Positions 17,256 through 26,557 are shown, counted from the stretch's first letter. The stretch: DNA of 64,000 bases from Clostridium_AW sp963515715 (GCF_963515715.1 NZ_CAUPZS010000022.1:7158-71157), one strand, 5' to 3'. Program-made: numbers and translations. The notes: generated from the sequence alone by a model not told the origin.

Positions 17256-17699
17256 TTAGCGAACAAAAGGTGTTTCTTGTTCACATAGTGCATCATTTAA
17301 CCACTGAGGATGCATTGGTAGAATGTTAGAAGGTAAATTGTCAGTGTTAAAATACTCTAATTTCAAAGTTTCCGGTGAAGAGCAGGATAGTTGTCCATCT
17401 ATAACTTCCCCTTCAAAATATGTTGTTACAAAGTGAGTAACATGCCCATCTGGGTATTTAAAAACTTGAGACTTAGGATCTGAATAAACGCCTATCAATC
17501 GCGTGATATTAATATTTAATCCTGTCTCCTCTTTTACTTCTCTAATGGCAGCTTCCATTACACTTTCTCCAGGTTCCACATGCCCTGAAGGAATTCCCCA
17601 TAACCCTACATCTGCACGTTTTTGTAATAGAACCCTTCTATCTTTATCAAAAATAATAATAGCTACTCCTGGCCAAATATCATCGATAATCTCCTTCAT
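17256..17699 (-). CDS. Nudix hydrolase
   Basis: A 147-residue Nudix hydrolase with the box GHVEPGESVMEAAIREVKEETG and GLWGIPSGH before it. Compared with the other Nudix protein in the window it is longer at the C-terminus (LPMHPQWLNDAL), a feature of ADP-ribose or nucleotide-sugar pyrophosphatase-like members; substrate unknown. The ribosome site is GGGAG. It lies about 75 bp from the YoaP gene and may be read with it. Confidence 0.88.
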   Translation of the reverse strand: MKEIIDDIWPGVAIIIFDKDRRVLLQKRADVGLWGIPSGHVEPGESVMEAAIREVKEETGLNINITRLIGVYSDPKSQVFKYPDGHVTHFVTTYFEGEVIDGQLSCSSPETLKLEYFNTDNLPSNILPMHPQWLNDALCEQETPFVR

Positions 17700-17830
17700 T
17701 ATCTTTCACTCCCTTAAACTATTTAATGAAGATTAATATTTTACATCTAATTTCATAGATAATTTCTTTTAATTTTTAAATTTATTTTAGTTCCTTTTAA
17801 TTTCTTTATTCTTCTTTTATAACATAATTA

Positions 17831-18814
17831 TTATTTTATCAATGAAATAAATTTTGCATTACTTTTCAAATCATCAAATGCCTCATCTTCTTTAGCGTAC
17901 TCTTTGTATTCTTCATCAAATTCAATTGATTTACCCAAATCTATTAATGCCTCATCAATTCTATTCAATCTCGCTAATACTCTACTTTTACCATAAAAGG
18001 CCTCGGAAAATTCATTATTTAACTCTATGGCTTTTTGGTAACAATTTATTGCCTCTTCATTTTCATCTAAATAATACAATGCATCGGCTTTATATAAATA
18101 TACAACTTCTTCATTTTTATCTATAGCTATAATTTTATCATAATAAGTTATTGCTGTTTCAAAGTCTCCTAAATTGTAATGAGATTCCACTAAGTAATAA
18201 TATGCATCTATATCCTTAGGTTTTAATTTTTCATACTCCTCAAAACAATCTATAGCTTTTTCATATTCTCCTAAATCATAGTTTATAACGCCTTTTCCAT
18301 AATATGCATATGAACATTTCGCATCATATTTTAGCGCTAAGTCATAATTCTCTAAAGCTTCTTCATATTCACCTAATGCTAATAGGGCATTACCTTTATT
18401 TGCATATGGTTCCGCAGACTTTGGCTCTAACTCAATCGACTTATCACAGTAAGTTATAGCTTCTTCATATCTATCTAAATCATTCAAAGCCCAGCCAGCA
18501 TTATTATAAGCTACATCACTATAAGGATCTATGTCTATTTCCTTCTTGTAATAAGCAAGAGCTTCTTCATACTTGCCATCCATGTGTAACTTATACCCTT
18601 TTGAAAGATTATTTTCATCTGGGTACATGTAATTCAATATACCTAAAGCAATGATTGCTATAGAAATAATAAAATAAAAAATGCTTGTAAAACCATCCCC
18701 GAATAACCTTCTTAAACCCCTAGCTTTTCTATGGTTCCAAAAAAAGTTAGGTTTTGCCATTGTACATAAAATAATAAATAATCCTATCACTATGCTTAAT
18801 ATCAAAATACCCAT
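17831..18814 (-). CDS. Membrane-anchored TPR protein
   Basis: A ~327-residue protein with two N-terminal membrane segments (about residues 1-20 and 42-62) and then roughly seven tetratricopeptide repeats (DPYSDVAYNNAGWALN..., repeated about every 34 residues) on the cytosolic side. TPR arrays bind peptides or partner proteins; no partner is evident. ATG 18814 with GAGGGAC upstream is preferred over the 18850 ATG. The gene stands alone. Confidence 0.85.
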   Translation of the reverse strand: MGILILSIVIGLFIILCTMAKPNFFWNHRKARGLRRLFGDGFTSIFYFIISIAIIALGILNYMYPDENNLSKGYKLHMDGKYEEALAYYKKEIDIDPYSDVAYNNAGWALNDLDRYEEAITYCDKSIELEPKSAEPYANKGNALLALGEYEEALENYDLALKYDAKCSYAYYGKGVINYDLGEYEKAIDCFEEYEKLKPKDIDAYYYLVESHYNLGDFETAITYYDKIIAIDKNEEVVYLYKADALYYLDENEEAINCYQKAIELNNEFSEAFYGKSRVLARLNRIDEALIDLGKSIEFDEEYKEYAKEDEAFDDLKSNAKFISLIK

Positions 18815-18972
18815 AAATTTGTCCCTCTTTTCTCGTAATTTTAATTCCATGTAAATAATCGTATATATTAGAAAACACTTGATATTTTGAAACTATAATA
18901 ACTATGCTAACTATGGCTATTTAACAACTTCTTATCATAAATTTAAGCATAATGATATACTTATATTTAATT

Positions 18973-19434
18973 TTATAAATCCAGACTTAAACGAATCATA
19001 TCCACACAATCTATGCCATTTTCTATAATCTTATCTTCATAATGTTTTATAAAGAAGTTTTTATCTATGCTTTTCATTCTGAATCCACATTTTTGATAAA
19101 GCGCTAGCTGTGATATACTTGAGTTCCCAGTACCTACCTCTAAAGTTTTAGCTTTTTTCTCTCTAGATCTATGGATAGCATCCATTACTATTCTTTTACC
19201 TAGTCCTTTTCCTTGAAACTCTTCTTTTATTGCTACATTTACAAGCTCCATGGTAAAAGGTCTTGTTTTTATTAGAACATATACACCAACTATAATATCT
19301 TCTATATAACCACCATAACATTCCCCTCTACTAATATAATCTTTTATAGCTTCCATAGAAGGATCTGCTAAAAGCAATAAATCAAAAGGAATCTTTTCAT
19401 CTTCATTTATTTCTCTTATTATAAATTTGTCCAT
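18973..19434 (-). CDS. GNAT family acetyltransferase
   Basis: A 153-residue GNAT enzyme. The acetyl-CoA motif FQGKGLGKRIVMDAI and a C-terminal LALYQKCGFRM block are clear, as is VNVAIKEEFQG before the loop. It is close to the YjdJ/RimI-like group that acts on small molecules or N-termini. The ribosome site is AAAGGGG. It has no partner gene. Confidence 0.88.
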   Translation of the reverse strand: MDKFIIREINEDEKIPFDLLLLADPSMEAIKDYISRGECYGGYIEDIIVGVYVLIKTRPFTMELVNVAIKEEFQGKGLGKRIVMDAIHRSREKKAKTLEVGTGNSSISQLALYQKCGFRMKSIDKNFFIKHYEDKIIENGIDCVDMIRLSLDL

Positions 19435-19489
19435 ATAATATTTCCCCTTTGTATAAACATGTATGTTAAAATGTACTAATTAATTTTCC

Positions 19490-20173
19490 CTATTGAATCT
19501 CTGCAAATGCTCTTATTGACATAGCTGCAGTTTTCTTAGCTTTTAAAGGGACAGCAAAGAATCTAAAATCATGGTCATATAATTTTTCTAATGACGTTAA
19601 ATTTTCAACTATGAGAATTTCATTTTTTAAAAATAAAGTGTGAGCAGGTCTTTCGGGATTTTTAGAACTATCTATATTTATAGTATCTACTCCTACAAGC
19701 TTTACTCCTGAACTTATAAGAAAGTTTATAAGCTCTTCAGATATGTATGGATAAGAATGATATTTTTCCTCTCCCCAATGCTTGTCCCATCCGAAATTAA
19801 ATAAAACAGCTTTGCCCCTTAAATCAAGCCCATCAGGAATAATGCTAACTCCTATGGATTCAAACTCTTCCCTGGCCCTTACATCTATAACTACACCTGG
19901 AAGTACAACTTCATTTATTTCAATTTCACTGATGTCTCTCCCCTCAGGGTAGCGATGGTATGGAGAATCCAGATATGTACCTATTGAAGTTTGGAAGGTT
20001 ATCTCTGTTATCTCAAAACAAGCCTTCCCTTCATAGTTAGGTGCCGACTGTTCATGAGTTATAAAAGGTTTTATTTGAGCTGTGTATTGTATTAACTTCC
20101 CAGATTCATCCTTCATTTTAAAACCCGGCATTCCATCTTCAAAATAATGACTTAAGTCTATAAATCTTGACAT
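19490..20173 (-). CDS. Cyclase family protein (kynurenine formamidase-like) with altered metal motif
   Basis: A 227-residue protein of the cyclase/kynurenine formamidase family: N-terminal FIDLSHYFEDGMPGF, and a central Asp-containing strand. The canonical metal motif HxGTHxDxPxH reads SIGTYLDSPYH, so the first two His are Ser and Tyr while Asp and the last His remain. The metal site or substrate may therefore differ from true formamidases. Three catabolic partners expected for tryptophan breakdown are absent nearby. The ribosome site is GAGGT. Confidence 0.82.
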   Translation of the reverse strand: MSRFIDLSHYFEDGMPGFKMKDESGKLIQYTAQIKPFITHEQSAPNYEGKACFEITEITFQTSIGTYLDSPYHRYPEGRDISEIEINEVVLPGVVIDVRAREEFESIGVSIIPDGLDLRGKAVLFNFGWDKHWGEEKYHSYPYISEELINFLISSGVKLVGVDTINIDSSKNPERPAHTLFLKNEILIVENLTSLEKLYDHDFRFFAVPLKAKKTAAMSIRAFAEIQ

Positions 20174-20216
20174 TTACCTCACCCCATAATTATATTTTAT
20201 ATATAAGTTTTGCAAC

Positions 20217-21020
20217 TTAAATTAATCTTGCTACAAACCCAATTAACCTTGCTGATGGAACTAATAATATTTGTGATAATATAGTACCTACAATTAATCC
20301 ACCAACTATAAATATTATGCACCTATTGAATTGCAATTCCGTGCAGTCCCCTTTTATTACGTCATCTGTCAGCATTGATATGAACGGATCTATAAATATA
20401 AACATTAATATTGTAGAAAATCCATTTATGACAGAGGATAAAGTACTGCATGTGGTCCTTAATTCAGGGTTTAAACATCCAGCATATAATGAGGCCAACA
20501 CACCAACTGTAGATATAGAAAAAGCTATTGTATTTAATAAAATAATCTTTTTTGGCATTTTATTAAAACTTTTTAAATGAACAAAATTATCTCTTTTGGG
20601 TATAGTAACACTTTTTTTAAATTGCTCTATGCCTGATTTAGAAAATCCATGTAATAATAATTTGGGTATAGAGCGATGAACACTAAATGACTCTACCGCT
20701 TTCCCAAATACTTTTATAAATGTAGGCATCAATAAAGCACCAGCAATTGTAGCTAATGTTGATGAAAATAGCACCCATCTAAAAACATGCAATAAGCCTT
20801 CTGTATTACCTATCTTTATGCTATTTTCAATTGTTTTAGCCATTAATGGGGCTTGAATCGTGTTGGCAGTCCTAGAAATTAAGGCAAATATATTAAACAC
20901 CGCAAATGATATAGCTATTCGTCCTGTTTTTACTGCTACAATTCTTACTGAATATGCTAAAGTTGATATCACATATATAATGAATGTAAGCACAAGAACA
21001 ATTATAATTTGCTTTGACAT
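20217..21020 (-). CDS. amj: Lipid II flippase Amj
   Basis: A 267-residue protein of the Amj (DUF2837) family, an alternative to MurJ that moves the cell wall precursor lipid II across the membrane. There are about six to seven membrane segments and the family blocks near the N-terminus (RIVAVKTGRIAISFAVFNIF, then SRTANTIQAPL). Length matches Bacillus Amj. It sits 37 bp after the PflX-type gene and 43 bp before the cyclase gene, so it may be in one transcript with them. Regulation is not visible. Confidence 0.9.
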   Translation of the reverse strand: MSKQIIIVLVLTFIIYVISTLAYSVRIVAVKTGRIAISFAVFNIFALISRTANTIQAPLMAKTIENSIKIGNTEGLLHVFRWVLFSSTLATIAGALLMPTFIKVFGKAVESFSVHRSIPKLLLHGFSKSGIEQFKKSVTIPKRDNFVHLKSFNKMPKKIILLNTIAFSISTVGVLASLYAGCLNPELRTTCSTLSSVINGFSTILMFIFIDPFISMLTDDVIKGDCTELQFNRCIIFIVGGLIVGTILSQILLVPSARLIGFVARLI

Positions 21021-21057
21021 TTATCTTCCTCCATGAAAATCAATATAGTTATCTATC

Positions 21058-21960
21058 TTATACTCCAGTAAAGCTTTTAAAGTCTGGAACAAACTCTTTT
21101 GATGAAGTTCCCTCTTCTTGTATAAATGCATTCTTAACTCCTAACTCTAAAGCATAGTCTATAAGTGCATCATAATGTCTCATATCTAAGGTTTTATTAA
21201 TCTCTGGATAATCCTTAGCATTAAACATTGGAGTATACTGATTCATAATGCTTATATAAACATTATCGCCAAAAGTTTTATATAAGAAATCTATAATCTT
21301 TCTAGAATCAAAGTATAATCCTGGAAGCATAAGATGCCTTACTATTACCCCCTTTTTTATTATGCCTTCCTCATCAAAGATAACTTTTCCAGTCTGTCTA
21401 TACATTTCTTTTATTGATAGAGAGGCCTTTTCAAAGTAATCCCTAGATTTGGAATATCTTAATGAGTATTTAGGGTTATAATATTTTAAGTCGGGCAGAT
21501 ATACATCTATATGCCCTTCCAAGGCTTTTAAAGCCTCCAAGCTATCATACCCATTAGAGTTATACAGTATAGGAATCTTTAAACCTTTAGCCTTTGATAG
21601 CTTTAATGCTTCAATTATCTGTGGCACATAGTGAGTAGGCGTTACAAGATTTATATTATTAGCCCCTTTTTCTTGAAGCTCTAAAAATATTTGTGCCAAT
21701 CTTTCAATTGAAATCTCCATGCCTAAGTTTTCTTGACTTATACAATGGTTTTGACAGAATACACACTTTAAATTACAATTAGAAAAAAATATGGTTCCTG
21801 AACCACTCTTTCCTGAAACACAAGGTTCTTCCCAAAAGTGAAGATCAGCTCTTGATATCATAACTTTATCACTAGCTCCACAAAACCCAACCTCACCATT
21901 TAATCTATTTACTTTACATTCCTTTGGACATAATTTACACTCATTTAACATGTTCATCAT
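21058..21960 (-). CDS. PflX-type radical SAM protein
   Basis: A 300-residue radical SAM enzyme of the group related to pyruvate formate-lyase activases. An N-terminal CKLCPKECKVNR module with extra Cys (GFCGA) precedes the [4Fe-4S] motif CNLKCVFCQNHCIS, followed by YNSNGYDS and KDYPEINKTL. The group (PflX, AmmeMemoRadiSam-like) has no settled substrate. No glycyl radical enzyme lies nearby. It starts at ATG 21960 after AGAGG and heads the amj/cyclase transcript. Confidence 0.85.
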   Translation of the reverse strand: MMNMLNECKLCPKECKVNRLNGEVGFCGASDKVMISRADLHFWEEPCVSGKSGSGTIFFSNCNLKCVFCQNHCISQENLGMEISIERLAQIFLELQEKGANNINLVTPTHYVPQIIEALKLSKAKGLKIPILYNSNGYDSLEALKALEGHIDVYLPDLKYYNPKYSLRYSKSRDYFEKASLSIKEMYRQTGKVIFDEEGIIKKGVIVRHLMLPGLYFDSRKIIDFLYKTFGDNVYISIMNQYTPMFNAKDYPEINKTLDMRHYDALIDYALELGVKNAFIQEEGTSSKEFVPDFKSFTGV

Positions 21961-22184
21961 TTGTAACCTCTTATTATAATTTTAATATATATTATATCAC
22001 TAATTTGTTCTTACCTACAGGCAATAAAAAAGACAGTACTCAGCAAGTTAAATGTAGAAATATATTATTAAGGTAACATAATCATGATATACTAAAATAT
22101 AATAACTAAGCATGTATTGTTCAAAGAAAATATTTTAAAAAAGAGTGAGGTGTAAAGTGGTAAAGTTAAATTTGCCACGAAAAG

Positions 22185-22727
22185 ATGAAAAAAAGATTTT
22201 TTCCAGTAGTGATTTCTATAATATTTGCTATTGCTTTAATTGGCTGTAAAAGTAATGAAAGGCCTAATGAGATGCCTGCTATTACTGAAGAAACTTCAGT
22301 GAAAAATACTAAGTGTAGACTGTATTTTTTTAATATGTCTGAGTTAAAACATTATTATATAGATAAAACACTACCTATAGAAAATAATGCTTTAATCACC
22401 GCTTTGACAAAAGAGCTGCAAAATACTTCTTATAACAAGGACTTTTTGTCATTAACAGATAAAGTAGAGGTAAAATCCGCAACGCTAGATGAAGCAACTG
22501 GCGTTCTTAAAGTTGTGTTCTCTGATTCTTATGTAGACCATATGCACTTAGGGTCTAGTACTGAAGGCGGTCTCTTAACATCCTTACTAGCTACTTATGG
22601 TTATAATTTGGGTGTAGATAAAATCGCCATATATTTCAACGATGAATTATATACCTGCGTAAAAGGAGATTTACCAGAGGGATATTTTCCTGTGGAATAT
22701 CCACCTGCTGAACCCTATAATCCATAA
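22185..22727 (+). CDS. GerMN domain lipoprotein
   Basis: A 180-residue lipoprotein: signal sequence with LIGC lipobox (Cys21) and one GerMN domain (SATLDEATGVLKVVFSDSY, GSSTEGGLLTSLLATYG, VDKIAIYF). In spore formers GerMN proteins act in sporulation (GerM) or in the envelope; a single-domain form like this is of unclear role. The ribosome site before ATG 22185 is weak; a stronger site just upstream would start a 30-codon overlapping GTG frame (22156), which I consider coincidental. It ends near the hairpin at 22755-22799. Confidence 0.85.
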   Translation: MKKRFFPVVISIIFAIALIGCKSNERPNEMPAITEETSVKNTKCRLYFFNMSELKHYYIDKTLPIENNALITALTKELQNTSYNKDFLSLTDKVEVKSATLDEATGVLKVVFSDSYVDHMHLGSSTEGGLLTSLLATYGYNLGVDKIAIYFNDELYTCVKGDLPEGYFPVEYPPAEPYNP

Positions 22728-22754
22728 TATTATAAATAGATTTTAAATTTCATG

Positions 22755-22799
22755 ATAACTCCTGTATAATTAAAGTACAATGAATAATATAGGAGTTAT
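22755..22799 (+). promoter_or_regulatory. Hairpin covering the next gene's Shine-Dalgarno
   Basis: ATAACTCCT (22755-22763) pairs with AGGAGTTAT (22791-22799). The right arm is the ribosome site of the gene at 22806, and T-rich DNA follows, so it could act both as terminator of the GerMN gene and as a translational switch for the next gene. Confidence 0.5.
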
Positions 22800-22805
22800 T
22801 TTGTT

Positions 22806-24068
22806 TTGATTATGAATGATAAGAAAAATATTGATTATTTAATTAATTTATATAGAGATATATGGTGGAACTCTAGTACAGAGTTAAGATTAAACATTGA
22901 AGCTACCACCTGCTTTGAAAAGAATAAAAACGAAAAAAACTTTGACCGTTTTATTAACTTAATGATAAGCCATATAAAAAGCTTCCCAAAGAAGGATAAA
23001 GAACGACTAAAGTGGAAAGAGAAGGCCGATAATTACATTGAAAATATTATTTTAAAGGAAGATGCTTTTAAATTAGGCGTAATAGATAAGGAAATGAAAA
23101 GCAGATTCTTTAAAGTTACAAAAGAATTTATAAAGGAATGTAAAAGTTTTGATAGCAATTTAAATTATAAAGATATAGGTCAGGCTATGAGAAATGTGTG
23201 GATAATTAGTATTTTCCAAAAGGTCATAGATAGTGATATTGAATTTACCAACGCGATTTTTGGTTACAGTATGCTTTATCCTTACACTGATAACTACCTG
23301 GATGATTCATCTATATCTATGGAAGAGAAGAAGAATTTTAATGATCGATTCTCAAAGAGATTAAAAGGTGAAAAAATTAAAGGTATTAACTCTCATGAAG
23401 AAAAGGTATATAAATTAGTTGAATATATTGAATCAGTATTCAAGAGAGAGAATTATAAAGAAGTCTATGAGAAATTATTATTAATCCATGATGGACAAGT
23501 GAAAAGTTTGACCCAGCAAGAAGTATTAAGTGCTCCTTATGAAAAAGATATTTTAGGTATATCTATTGAAAAAGGTGGAGCTTCTGTTTTAGTGGACGGA
23601 TATCTCATTAATGGGGCTTTGACAAAGGATGAAGAAATTTTTGCCTATGGATATGGATTTTTGCTTCAACTCTGCGATGATCTCCAAGATGTAGGTAGGG
23701 ATTTAGAGAACAATCACATGACCATAATGTCACAGTTAGCTGAAAAATATCCTCTTGATATGATTACTAACAAATTAATGAACCTTACCATAAGCATAAT
23801 AGATGATGAAAACTGCTTTAAAGGAAGCAACAAAGAAGAGCTGAAAGAACTTATTAAAAATAACTGTATAATTATGATACTTTTTGCTATTGCCCATAAT
23901 AAAAACTTTTTTTCTAAAGAATATGTTAAAGTAATAGAAATTTTTTTGCCTTTTACATTGAGTTATATAGATGACCTTAAAACTAACTTAGAAACAAAAT
24001 TTAAAACTTTAGAACCTAGCTACAATGATACCTCTATAGAAGATATCTTGTTATATTTACTTGATTAA
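22806..24068 (+). CDS. Class 1 isoprenoid synthase-fold protein
   Basis: A 420-residue, mostly helical protein with two Asp-rich clusters: DNYLDD (near residue 167) and LCDDLQDVGRD (near residue 290), the layout of the class 1 isoprenoid/terpene synthase superfamily. Chain length is longer than polyprenyl synthases and the first cluster is DxxxDD, not DDxxD, so this is a divergent branch. The product, and even catalysis, is uncertain. No downstream cyclase or P450 is present. A TTG start at 22806 or ATG at 22812 is possible; the ribosome site AGGAG sits in a hairpin. Confidence 0.75.
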   Translation: MIMNDKKNIDYLINLYRDIWWNSSTELRLNIEATTCFEKNKNEKNFDRFINLMISHIKSFPKKDKERLKWKEKADNYIENIILKEDAFKLGVIDKEMKSRFFKVTKEFIKECKSFDSNLNYKDIGQAMRNVWIISIFQKVIDSDIEFTNAIFGYSMLYPYTDNYLDDSSISMEEKKNFNDRFSKRLKGEKIKGINSHEEKVYKLVEYIESVFKRENYKEVYEKLLLIHDGQVKSLTQQEVLSAPYEKDILGISIEKGGASVLVDGYLINGALTKDEEIFAYGYGFLLQLCDDLQDVGRDLENNHMTIMSQLAEKYPLDMITNKLMNLTISIIDDENCFKGSNKEELKELIKNNCIIMILFAIAHNKNFFSKEYVKVIEIFLPFTLSYIDDLKTNLETKFKTLEPSYNDTSIEDILLYLLD

Positions 24069-24100
24069 ATTTTATTTAAATTTATAAGGAGTCTGATGAA

Positions 24101-24152
24101 AAATAAACAATCCCTCTCATATAAATTCTATGTCGAGAGAGATTGTTTATTT
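24101..24152. terminator. Bidirectional terminator between convergent genes
   Basis: An 18-bp stem (24101-24118 with 24135-24152) contains AAACAATC/GATTGTTT plus CTCTC/GAGAG with a single mismatch, flanked by A and T runs. It ends both the isoprenoid synthase-fold gene and the 24185-25033 gene. Confidence 0.75.
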
Positions 24153-24184
24153 ATTTATCCAATTATTTATTTTAATCACTTATT

Positions 24185-25033
24185 TTAATTAGTACAGTAA
24201 ATAATACCTTTGTCCTTTAATTCATCAAATGTTTCTTTAACCATATTATATATTTCTGGCTTAATTCCCGTGAGCTTTATGGAATTAAACGTTAAATCAA
24301 ATACAAATAATTTTTCTAAATTACTTAATGATATAATTTTAGGTATTAAATTTTTAGGTATTATAATATTTTTTGAATCTTTATTTATAAAAGCGTCTAT
24401 ATATTTTACCATTTCATTATTATCAATCATTATTGCAATAATTTCAGCCTTAATTTCTGCACTTTTTATTTTCTCTTCAGCATATTTTGGATCTATCTTT
24501 CCTTCTCTCTCTTGCACTTTTATATTTTCTATTTCTTTTTCCTTAATATCTTTTATACTTTCAGCTTCTTGAGCTTTGATAGATATATCTTTATAATTTA
24601 TTTCCTTAATTTGAGAAACTATATACTTAAAATTTTCGAACATATTTTCATTAAATAATACTTTAATGGCAAAATATCCTATTATTAATACTTTCACAAC
24701 TTCTATATTTAATATAACTTTGAAAATCTCATTTAAAATAAACCTAGTACTTAAAAGCAGATTGTTCCATTGTTCCCATAGTATCTTATATGAGTTATTT
24801 AAATTTAATTCTATTCCTTTAGATCTCATATATATATAATTATAAATAAAATAACTCATTATTAATAATAAAAACAAAGGATATTCTTTTTTAACAATAG
24901 ATACTATTTTAAAAGAAAAGCTATTATCATCAACTTTATTTTTTTTATAGAATGAAAAAGCTATCAATAATATACATCCTAATAAAAATATATAGTCTGA
25001 AACTAAAGTTCTATTCAAATTAAGTGTCATCAT
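24185..25033 (-). CDS. Membrane protein with coiled coil, third gene of a cassette
   Basis: A 282-residue protein with three membrane helices in its first 130 residues (about 13-30, 50-68 and 110-130), then a charged coiled-coil (about 148-190, rich in Glu/Lys/Ile) and a C-terminal cytosolic domain of about 90 residues. I do not recognise a family. It follows the winged-helix/zinc gene by only 3 bp and belongs with it and the gene at 25323. A membrane end effector or sensor with a soluble tail is one reading, which is inference. Confidence 0.7.
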   Translation of the reverse strand: MMTLNLNRTLVSDYIFLLGCILLIAFSFYKKNKVDDNSFSFKIVSIVKKEYPLFLLLIMSYFIYNYIYMRSKGIELNLNNSYKILWEQWNNLLLSTRFILNEIFKVILNIEVVKVLIIGYFAIKVLFNENMFENFKYIVSQIKEINYKDISIKAQEAESIKDIKEKEIENIKVQEREGKIDPKYAEEKIKSAEIKAEIIAIMIDNNEMVKYIDAFINKDSKNIIIPKNLIPKIISLSNLEKLFVFDLTFNSIKLTGIKPEIYNMVKETFDELKDKGIIYCTN

Positions 25034-25036
25034 TAT

Positions 25037-25381
25037 TTATTCGTTTAAACTCATTTTAAATTTCTCATTATTATCATAAGGATAATAACGTTCCTTACAA
25101 TAACTGCATACTACCAGTTGATCTTCAGTTTCAGACACATTTTCATAATTACAAACAGGGCATTGAGATGAGTATATTTTTTTAATTATTCCTTTGTTTT
25201 GCAATTCAGTTATAGCTTTAAATACTGAGGCTTGGTCATTATTTATTTTTTGGGATACATAAGAAAGTGTTACACCTCTATCACCTATAGTATCAAGGAG
25301 CCTAACTATATTTTTATTGATACTATGACATTGCATATTCTGTTGATAATTCATAGCTTGGAAAAATTTCTTTGCATACAT
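25037..25381 (-). CDS. Winged-helix and zinc-ribbon protein
   Basis: A 114-residue protein: an N-terminal winged helix of about 60 residues (RGVTLSYVSQKINNDQASVFKAIT is the helix-turn-helix) and a C-terminal zinc ribbon, CPVC and CSYC, about 20 residues apart. It looks like a DNA- or protein-binding adaptor. Its start at 25381 with GGAGG lies inside the end of the upstream gene: the two overlap by 59 bp in different frames, showing tight coupling. It is the middle gene of the 24.2-26.3 kb cassette. Confidence 0.75.
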   Translation of the reverse strand: MYAKKFFQAMNYQQNMQCHSINKNIVRLLDTIGDRGVTLSYVSQKINNDQASVFKAITELQNKGIIKKIYSSQCPVCNYENVSETEDQLVVCSYCKERYYPYDNNEKFKMSLNE

Positions 25382-26324
25382 TTTGGATTACCTCCGTGTC
25401 AAAATGTGGAACATTCAAAATAATTTCACCTTGATTTTTTAATTGAAACCATCTATTTTCAATATTACATTCCATGGTTTTAACTGTATGATCTTCATTT
25501 TCTACTGCATATTTAATAGCTTCTAATCTATGATCATTATGTCTTCCATCTTTTTTACTACTCTTTAAATTATTTTTAGGTTCTATTGGGTCTGAAGTTT
25601 CAATTACTATCACTTCTTTAGAGCTTTCTCCATTTAATTCAATTGATTCTAGATAATCTTTTATGTAATTATTCAAGTAGCAGTCAAAACTATACTTAGT
25701 CAATGTATTTTGATCTCCTTCTGTAAATAAATTGCAAAAGGCTTGCTTTTTTTCTGTTATAGCTTTTCCCTTTGAATTACCATCATCATCTTCATTCTGA
25801 ACATCGTTATAAAACATGGCCACAATACCTTCTTTTAGGTCAATAACAAATTTTGTATGGTGATAATATATTCGATTTATATTTGTCACCACATTATGCA
25901 TATCTACTTCTGTTTCCTCATACTTTCTCAGTTGAGCCATTTTGATTGTAGTAAATCTATCATCAAAATTTACATAATAAGGATATAGGGTCTCATCCAC
26001 GTTTTTTACTTCCTTATTATCTATGGTATTATTTAACCTATTATTTATTTTAAACTGTTCTCTTAATATAGGTGACAATAATTCTTCTTGTTCTTTTTCT
26101 CTTAAATAAAATACAGAAACTTTTTTAAAGGCTACATCTTCAAAATCAAAAAGAATTTCATTTTCATCTATTATACCATATTTTTCTATAAAGACATTTG
26201 AAAAATCTTCTAAATTTTTTTCACTAATACAAATGCTATATTTATCATTTATATAATTTCTAATATACTCATATTGCACACCAATCATCCCTAATGATTT
26301 CCACCTTAATTTATTTAGGCTCAT
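25323..26324 (-). CDS. Unknown protein, first gene of a cassette
   Basis: A ~333-residue soluble protein without recognised domain. The middle contains RFTTIKMAQLRKYEE and an INRIYYHHTKFVIDL strand-like region; the C-terminal third has alternating strands (EIILNVPHFDTEV). No P-loop, nuclease or transmembrane motif is seen. It overlaps the winged-helix gene by 59 bp. ATG 26324 is preferred since GGGGGAGGG precedes it. With its two followers it forms an isolated three-gene unit upstream of nothing but an AT-rich gap of about 230 bp. Confidence 0.65.
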   Translation of the reverse strand: MSLNKLRWKSLGMIGVQYEYIRNYINDKYSICISEKNLEDFSNVFIEKYGIIDENEILFDFEDVAFKKVSVFYLREKEQEELLSPILREQFKINNRLNNTIDNKEVKNVDETLYPYYVNFDDRFTTIKMAQLRKYEETEVDMHNVVTNINRIYYHHTKFVIDLKEGIVAMFYNDVQNEDDDGNSKGKAITEKKQAFCNLFTEGDQNTLTKYSFDCYLNNYIKDYLESIELNGESSKEVIVIETSDPIEPKNNLKSSKKDGRHNDHRLEAIKYAVENEDHTVKTMECNIENRWFQLKNQGEIILNVPHFDTEVIQNVCKEIFPSYELSTEYAMS

Positions 26325-26557
26325 TATGGTTCCCTCCCCCAATAAAATATATTATTGAACTCTTAAGAACATTACTATATAAAATGTATATAAATCATTA
26401 AGAATACCTGTTACTTACAAATTATTAGAATTATAAAAATCCAGAATTCTATTTCATTGTAAATCTTTTCCATAGATTTTTCAACTATTTTTTTAATATT
26501 AATATAAATTTCATTAAAATTTTAAGAAGATTCCATATTCTACAATAAACGAGCTAA

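Noticed and set aside
22156..22245. GTG frame of 30 codons overlapping the GerMN start, with a better ribosome site than the GerMN gene
   Set aside because: No recognisable product and it ends inside the signal sequence of the lipoprotein; a leader peptide cannot be ruled out but is unsupported.
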